Source: Planctomycetota bacterium (lineage in GTDB: Bacteria > Planctomycetota > Planctomycetia > Gemmatales > Gemmataceae). Taken from it: a DNA stretch of 55,040 nucleotides. Each line of letters opens with the position of its first letter. Position 1 is the first letter of the stretch. The position numbers were made by a program, and so were the translations under genes. The stretch spans positions 1 through 55,040 of the forward strand of contig JAJXWW010000218.1 of the NCBI GenBank assembly GCA_021781415.1, in the 5' to 3' direction. The notes beneath the pieces are model-generated. The model made no database searches. It was not told the DNA's origin and saw nothing but the letters and a program-made list of their open reading frames with translations. Of the stretch, positions 51,135-55,040 are shown piece by piece.

Positions 51135-51935
51135 ATGGACGAGCGAGCGAACGATTCCGAACGGCGCGGCTGGATGAGCCGAGTGCATCTAAGTTGGCCG
51201 ATGTTGATCGCGGCCGGTTGGCTGCTGTACGAGATCACGGCGCAGCCGGGACTCGGCGCGCTCGTCGCCTGCGCCAAGTTTGGTTGGGTCGATGTGCGAG
51301 CCGCCTTCTGGCTGCGCCGCGTCGATCCCGACCGCTGGCGCGGACGGACGTGCTTTTGGGCTTACCTGAGTTACGGTCTGTGGAAGACGGCTATCATGGC
51401 CACCTTGACGATGATCGCGATGGGCTTATTCGGCGTGTTGTTGGACCAAGCCGCGCGCCGGCCGCCGGTCAACAATGGGTTCTCGCCGGTTCTCGAAGGA
51501 ATGCTGGCCGCGGCGATGATTGGGTTTGGACTGTCCTTTCCCATCACCCACCTCGCGCTGTGGTCGGCGCGGAGAAACGGCGTTCGCATCTGGCTCGGGC
51601 GCGCTCCCCACGTCGCGCGCGCCGAGCGCTTTTGGCCGCCAACCCACGGGAAAATCAACGCCGCGCCGTTCGTTGGCATCACTTGCATTATCGTGACGCT
51701 TTGGTTCCTTCTCCTTGTCTGGGGGGGAGGGATGGCTCTGGTTGTGCCAATGGGACCGATCGGCACGATGATCTACATTTCGGCGAGTCTTTGTTTCATC
51801 CTTCGCCTTCTCTTAGGCATCATTCGCAACTTTTCGCAAGTCTTCGCGACCTCGCCCCAAGAGTGTTGGAGCCTGGAAGAATCCGAATCGGTCTATCAGA
51901 TCCGCTCCGCCGACGAAGGGACGAACGCCGCATGA
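51135..51935 (+). CDS. Polytopic membrane protein of unknown function, partner of the vWA gene
   Basis: The 266-residue protein has four hydrophobic segments: PMLIAAGWLLYEITAQPGLG, AIMATLTMIAMGLFGVLL, GMLAAAMIGFGLSFPITHLA, and ITCIIVTLWFLLLVWGG running into a further one. Charged loops contain RRVDPDRWRGRTCFW and RAPHVARAERFWPP. It ends in a soluble tail. GGAGGAGG before ATG 51135 is near-perfect. Its stop overlaps the start of the BatA-vWA gene as ATGA, so they form an operon. No family was recognised; it may assist the vWA protein in the membrane. Confidence 0.75.
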   Translation: MDERANDSERRGWMSRVHLSWPMLIAAGWLLYEITAQPGLGALVACAKFGWVDVRAAFWLRRVDPDRWRGRTCFWAYLSYGLWKTAIMATLTMIAMGLFGVLLDQAARRPPVNNGFSPVLEGMLAAAMIGFGLSFPITHLALWSARRNGVRIWLGRAPHVARAERFWPPTHGKINAAPFVGITCIIVTLWFLLLVWGGGMALVVPMGPIGTMIYISASLCFILRLLLGIIRNFSQVFATSPQECWSLEESESVYQIRSADEGTNAA

Positions 51936-54175
51936 CCTTTATCCACGGCTATCTTCTGGGCGGATTGCTGCTGGTCGGTCTGCCGGTCTTGCTGCATTTG
52001 GTCGTGCGGCAGAAGCCGAGGCATTTGCAATTCCCCGCCTTTCGCTTTCTGCGTCAGCGCCATTTGAGCAATCGCCGAAAACTGCGTTTGCAACATCTCC
52101 TCTTGTTGCTCCTGCGCATGGCCGTCATCGCGGCGTTGTGTTTAGCGCTGGCGCGGCCGCGCGTGGCCGCCGAACGGCTGGGCGCGCTGTTCGGCAACGA
52201 ACGGCCCATCGCCGCCGTGCTGATCTTCGACACCAGTGCCAGCATGGAATACCATGCCGCCGGACGCACGCGCTTGGAAGAAGCCAAGCAGCGCGCCCGC
52301 GAACTTCTCAACGAGATGGATTCGGCCAGCCAAATTGTCTTGCTCGACAGCGGCGACGACGCCGGCGAGGGCGGTGGCGAATGGCTGTCGCCGGCGCGGA
52401 CGCAGACGCGCCTCGACGGTTTGCACGTCCGTCCGGCCAACGCCGCGCTCAACCGGCAACTCGACCGTGCCGCGCGACTCTTGGAAAAACTCGGCGAAGG
52501 CGACGATCCGCCGCCTCGCTTTGTCTATCTGTTCTCCGATCGCGCGCGCGCCTCCTGGGATCGGAACGCCGGTCCTCAAGCGATGCCCGCCGACATGCGC
52601 GCCTTGTTCGTCGATGTCGGCGCGGAGAATCCGAACGATTTGGCCGTGGAGAAAGTGGAAATCTCTCCTCTTCCTATCGCTCCGGGAGAACGATTTCAAG
52701 TACGGGCTACCCTCCGCGCCGTCGGAGCCGACTTCGACACGGAACTCATCTGTCAACTCGAATCCGACGCGGAGATCCCGCCGATGAAGAAGGCGATTCA
52801 GCTCGCCGCCGGACAAGGGCGCGTCGTCGTCTTCGAGAGTGAAGCCCCGAAGCCGCGAATCGGCGACGGCACGGCGACGTATCAAGCGGCGGTGAAGCAT
52901 CGGACGGAAGACGCGCTGCCGTTCAATAATACGGGTTACGCCACCTTTCAGATTCAGCCGCGTCGCAAGGTGCTTACCGTGGTCGAGGACCAACCCGCCG
53001 GCGCGGGACCGATCCCCTGGAAAGCGTGGCAAATGGCCATGAGCGTGGGGAAGCGCTTCGAGTGCGACATCCGAACCGCCGCCGAGGTCGAGAAATTGGA
53101 CGACAAGGCGATGCACGACTACCCCGCCGTCAGCGTGTTTCAGATCGTGCCAAGCGCGAGCTTGTGGGACAAACTGGCCCGTTACGTTCGCGGTGGCGGC
53201 GGGCTGGTGTTGATCCCCGGAGGGGAGGAGATGATCCCGCGCCTCCAACAGTTCGACGACGAAGGGACGAAAGTCGGATTGTTGCCCGCCGCGCTGCAGC
53301 GCATCGAAACGACTCCGCCGGATCGCCCGCTCCTACGCTGGTCGAGTTTTTCGACGAAGCACCCCATCCCCGCGTTCTTCCATCGAGCGATTCACAATGC
53401 GGAGCCGGACTTCGGCAAGCCGCAATCGTGGCCGGGCGTCAACGCCTTTTGGAGTGCGACGCCCATCGATAAGGATGCCCTCGTGTTGGCGACCTTTGAG
53501 GACCGCGAACATCACCCGGCTTTGCTGGAGCGCGCGGTCGAGGGCGGCCGGGTGCTGTTGTTCGCCACGCCGATGGACGCGCGCGCGTTGGATCGCACGC
53601 GCGATTGGCACAACTATTGGACCGATTCATCCTTCGGCCTCGTTCTCGAGGATCAGATCCTCCGCTACCTGACCGGTGAATCGACGAGGCCGGAGTTGAA
53701 CTATTTCTGCGGACAAGTGCCGCGCGTTCCCATGCCGTCGTCGTTGGCTTTGCCTCCGTATATGCTGGATGGGCCGGGGCTTGCCGTCGCCGAAACGAAC
53801 GTCAAAGCCAACGAGGGCGAAGCGCAATTGTCGCTGCCGCAGGCGACGACGCCCGGCAACTATGCCGTCCGCGACGCGAACAAGGCCATCGTCGCCGGAT
53901 GCAGTCTCAACGTCAGGCCCGAAGAGAGCGACTTGGAGCGCGTGCCTCCGGAGGAGATCGAAACGGTACTGGGCAAGGATACGCTGCTGCAAGTAGGCCG
54001 TACCATGAACTTGAAGGAGGCGCTCGCGGGGATCAGTCCTCCTCCAATAGAACTGCTGCCCTGGCTCATGATGACCGTCCTTCTCGTGCTGACGGTCGAA
54101 AGTCTCCTAGCCAATCGTTTCTATCGCCTCGAAGAACCCGTTGTTGTGACTCGGAAGTCTCTTCATGAGCTGTAA
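51932..54175 (+). CDS. BatA-type membrane protein with von Willebrand factor A domain
   Basis: The 747-residue protein starts with a BatA N-terminal membrane region (IHGYLLGGLLLVGLPVLLHL, then LQFPAFRFLRQRHLSNRRKL and a second helix LLLLLLRMAVIAALCLALAR). A vWA domain follows from about residue 95, with the MIDAS-type sequence FDTSASM (DxSxS). The long middle is a GATase/CARF-like beta-alpha region with RYVRGGGGLVLIPGG, and a last helix, LLPWLMMTVLLVLTVESLLA, is near the C-terminus. Planctomycete relatives lie in aerotolerance-like or MoxR-type clusters. No MoxR ATPase is seen in the window before it. Confidence 0.88.
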   Translation: MTFIHGYLLGGLLLVGLPVLLHLVVRQKPRHLQFPAFRFLRQRHLSNRRKLRLQHLLLLLLRMAVIAALCLALARPRVAAERLGALFGNERPIAAVLIFDTSASMEYHAAGRTRLEEAKQRARELLNEMDSASQIVLLDSGDDAGEGGGEWLSPARTQTRLDGLHVRPANAALNRQLDRAARLLEKLGEGDDPPPRFVYLFSDRARASWDRNAGPQAMPADMRALFVDVGAENPNDLAVEKVEISPLPIAPGERFQVRATLRAVGADFDTELICQLESDAEIPPMKKAIQLAAGQGRVVVFESEAPKPRIGDGTATYQAAVKHRTEDALPFNNTGYATFQIQPRRKVLTVVEDQPAGAGPIPWKAWQMAMSVGKRFECDIRTAAEVEKLDDKAMHDYPAVSVFQIVPSASLWDKLARYVRGGGGLVLIPGGEEMIPRLQQFDDEGTKVGLLPAALQRIETTPPDRPLLRWSSFSTKHPIPAFFHRAIHNAEPDFGKPQSWPGVNAFWSATPIDKDALVLATFEDREHHPALLERAVEGGRVLLFATPMDARALDRTRDWHNYWTDSSFGLVLEDQILRYLTGESTRPELNYFCGQVPRVPMPSSLALPPYMLDGPGLAVAETNVKANEGEAQLSLPQATTPGNYAVRDANKAIVAGCSLNVRPEESDLERVPPEEIETVLGKDTLLQVGRTMNLKEALAGISPPPIELLPWLMMTVLLVLTVESLLANRFYRLEEPVVVTRKSLHEL

Positions 54176-54573
54176 CACTATGATATAAGGAGGTTTATAG
54201 CTGTTACCCCTTGTTCCGTCAAGGGTTTTCCACCACGGCAGGCAACGGTGTCTGAAGCCCGTGGGACAAGGTAACCTCTTCCCGTAAGGGACGGTCGTGA
54301 AAGCGTGAGCCGACACGGCGACTGCCAGCAGCAAGGCGGTCGGGGGCGAGCAGTTTGGGGTATGGTTAACCCAGGTGAAGCGCCGTAGGAGAAAAAAAGA
54401 ATCGATTGTTGTAAGTGACGGCACTTCAAAGGCTTGCGGATTTGCTCCGGCAGTGCAAGCCGCGTGGAATCGTCGAAGAATAGAACGGCATTTTGCTTGA
54501 CAGCGCCACAACGCCTTGCCAAGATAGGTAGCTGAAAGGTGTAGAATAATTTGTTCGCTGGCTGAGGTTCACG
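54176..54573. other. Gene-free region containing a structured RNA
   Basis: No open frame of interest is present on either strand. The first two thirds are occupied by the RNA-like element at 54201-54391. The rest, 54392-54573, shows no recognised feature. Confidence 0.6.
54201..54391 (+). ncRNA. Structured RNA resembling a HEARO / IscB-family omega RNA (orphan)
   Basis: The segment shows linked helices without coding potential. A closing stem pairs GTTA and CCTTGT (54203-54206, 54209-54214) with ACAAGG and TAAC (54266-54271, 54272-54275). Inside it CCACGG (54233-54238) pairs with CCGTGG (54259-54264). Next are TCCC-GTAA-GGGA (54280-54291, a GNRA-type loop), GTCG/CGAC (54294-54297, 54311-54314), CGACTGCC/GGCGGTCG (54319-54326, 54335-54342) and GGGT/ACCC (54358-54361, 54369-54372). 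Order and motifs such as GTGGGACAAGG, CCAGCAGCAAGGCGGTC and GGTGAAGCGCCGTAGG resemble, from memory, HEARO RNAs that guide IscB/IsrB nucleases. No such nuclease gene follows. The guide would lie just before 54203. A group II intron fragment is an alternative. Confidence 0.45.
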
Positions 54574-55005
54574 ATGGCCGATCCCAAACGAGCCGAGGCA
54601 TTGGTGCGAGCCGCCAGCAACACCAATCTCGTTAGGGTGCGCGAGTTGCTCGCTCAAGGCGCTGATCCAGACGAGCCGGGAGAGTTCGGTCGCACCCCGC
54701 TCCCTTTGGCCGTTCGCTATGCCTACAACAACGAGGCCGACGCGATCTTAATAGTGGAGGCCCTCTTGGCTGCGGGCGCGGACATCAACGCATCGCCCGG
54801 CGATTGCCTCGCCCCACTCCGATTTGCCGCGGTTCACAAGTACAAAGACATGCTTCGATTGTTGATTTCGAGGGGGGCGGATCCCAATGATCGCGACCCG
54901 AACGGGCAAACAGTTATCACGATGATCGAGAGTACGCCTTCCTTGCGGCCTGGTAGTAAGCGCATCATCAAGATTCTCGAAGATGCAGGTGGGGTGCGCT
55001 CGTGA
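54574..55005 (+). CDS. Ankyrin-repeat protein
   Basis: The 143-residue protein is made of about four ankyrin-like repeats: RVRELLAQGADPDEPGEFGR, TPLPLAVRYAYNNEADAILI with VEALLAAGADINASPGDCLA, PLRFAAVHKYKDMLRLLISR with GADPNDRDPNGQTVI, and a final TMIESTPSLRPGSKRIIKIL. There is no signal peptide, so it is cytoplasmic and probably binds another protein. The ribosome-binding site is weak (GAGG eleven bases upstream). It follows the structured RNA region. The partner is unknown. Confidence 0.85.
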   Translation: MADPKRAEALVRAASNTNLVRVRELLAQGADPDEPGEFGRTPLPLAVRYAYNNEADAILIVEALLAAGADINASPGDCLAPLRFAAVHKYKDMLRLLISRGADPNDRDPNGQTVITMIESTPSLRPGSKRIIKILEDAGGVRS

Positions 55006-55040
55006 GCGGCCCGTGAATACGCCAGCGAACCAGCGGATGA

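Noticed and set aside
50994..51188. Minus-strand frame ending IEPAGSEVVSSVE upstream of Hsp20
   Set aside because: The C-terminal part reads naturally, but the ATG start lies inside a well-supported plus-strand gene and the internal GTG/TTG starts have no ribosome-binding site. A gene relic cannot be excluded.
54187..54200. AAGGAGG ribosome-binding-like site just upstream of the structured RNA
   Set aside because: No ATG, GTG or TTG starts a useful frame within a suitable distance; the best frame from a CTG stops after 28 codons.
1..55040. tRNA, rRNA, complete insertion sequences, integrase or replication origin
   Set aside because: I looked for cloverleaf-type ends, rRNA landmarks, DDE/Tyr/Ser recombinase motifs and DnaA-box clusters and recognised none.

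Overview
The window reads as chromosomal DNA of a planctomycete, most likely a Gemmatales/Gemmataceae-type bacterium. The evidence is a GC-rich sequence with strong third-position bias, three separate pairs of planctomycete-typical secreted cytochrome-like (DUF1549/DUF1553 or DUF1592-type) and Tat-exported DUF1501/DUF1552 proteins, a surface protein carrying the planctomycete LEALEDRLVP N-terminal motif, a DUF4416 protein, and many short palindromic repeats between genes. No rRNA or tRNA gene was recognised.

Layout. 1-5700: a decayed edge remnant, then a two-gene unit with a clear sigma70-type promoter (an XRE-type HTH protein and a 1252-residue protein joining five zinc-ribbon repeats, an SNF2 helicase and an Rrp8-like methyltransferase), then an unknown 180-aa protein. 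The unit ends in a 39-bp sequence repeated again at 5656, and a palindromic element sits in frame inside the helicase. 5900-8300: a GT-C membrane glycosyltransferase, a highly charged small protein and csrA. 8700-11600: first DUF1549/DUF1501 pair. 11800-15800: cell-surface polysaccharide genes (DUF4416, a WecA/MraY-like sugar-phosphate transferase, an O-antigen-ligase-like protein). 15850-18330: a small unknown, a DHH/NrnA-like phosphoesterase and a two-gene module with a retropepsin-like protease. 18400-23230: altronate dehydratase (UxaA) family, DUF3500, an SDR oxidoreductase and an exported methyltransferase. 23330-32280: BON-domain protein, lipoprotein, HEAT-like protein, esterase and the second DUF1501/PSCyt1-DUF1549-DUF1553 pair. 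32570-37180: a membrane-quality-control operon (long NfeD protease, short NfeD, FloA flotillin, Pro/Ala-rich membrane protein). 37540-40750: GH15 glucoside hydrolase convergent with an alkaline-phosphatase-superfamily protein. 40860-47040: DUF1552/DUF1592 pair and a cytochrome-WD40 protein. 47500-55005: beta-helix surface protein, FHA protein, Hsp20, a BatA-type vWA pair, a structured non-coding RNA and an ankyrin protein.

The main leads are the zinc-ribbon/SNF2/Rrp8 fusion at 1118-4876, which puts a methyltransferase best known from eukaryotic rRNA modification onto a DNA-translocase-type helicase, and the gene-free structured RNA at 54201-54391, which resembles the HEARO/omega-RNA scaffolds of IscB-type nucleases but has no nuclease gene beside it. 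Around the ordinary genes lie at least five families of small palindromes. One supplies the stop codons of two convergent genes and another is translated inside a gene.

All functional calls come from reading the sequence and recalling protein and RNA families; no database search was run.
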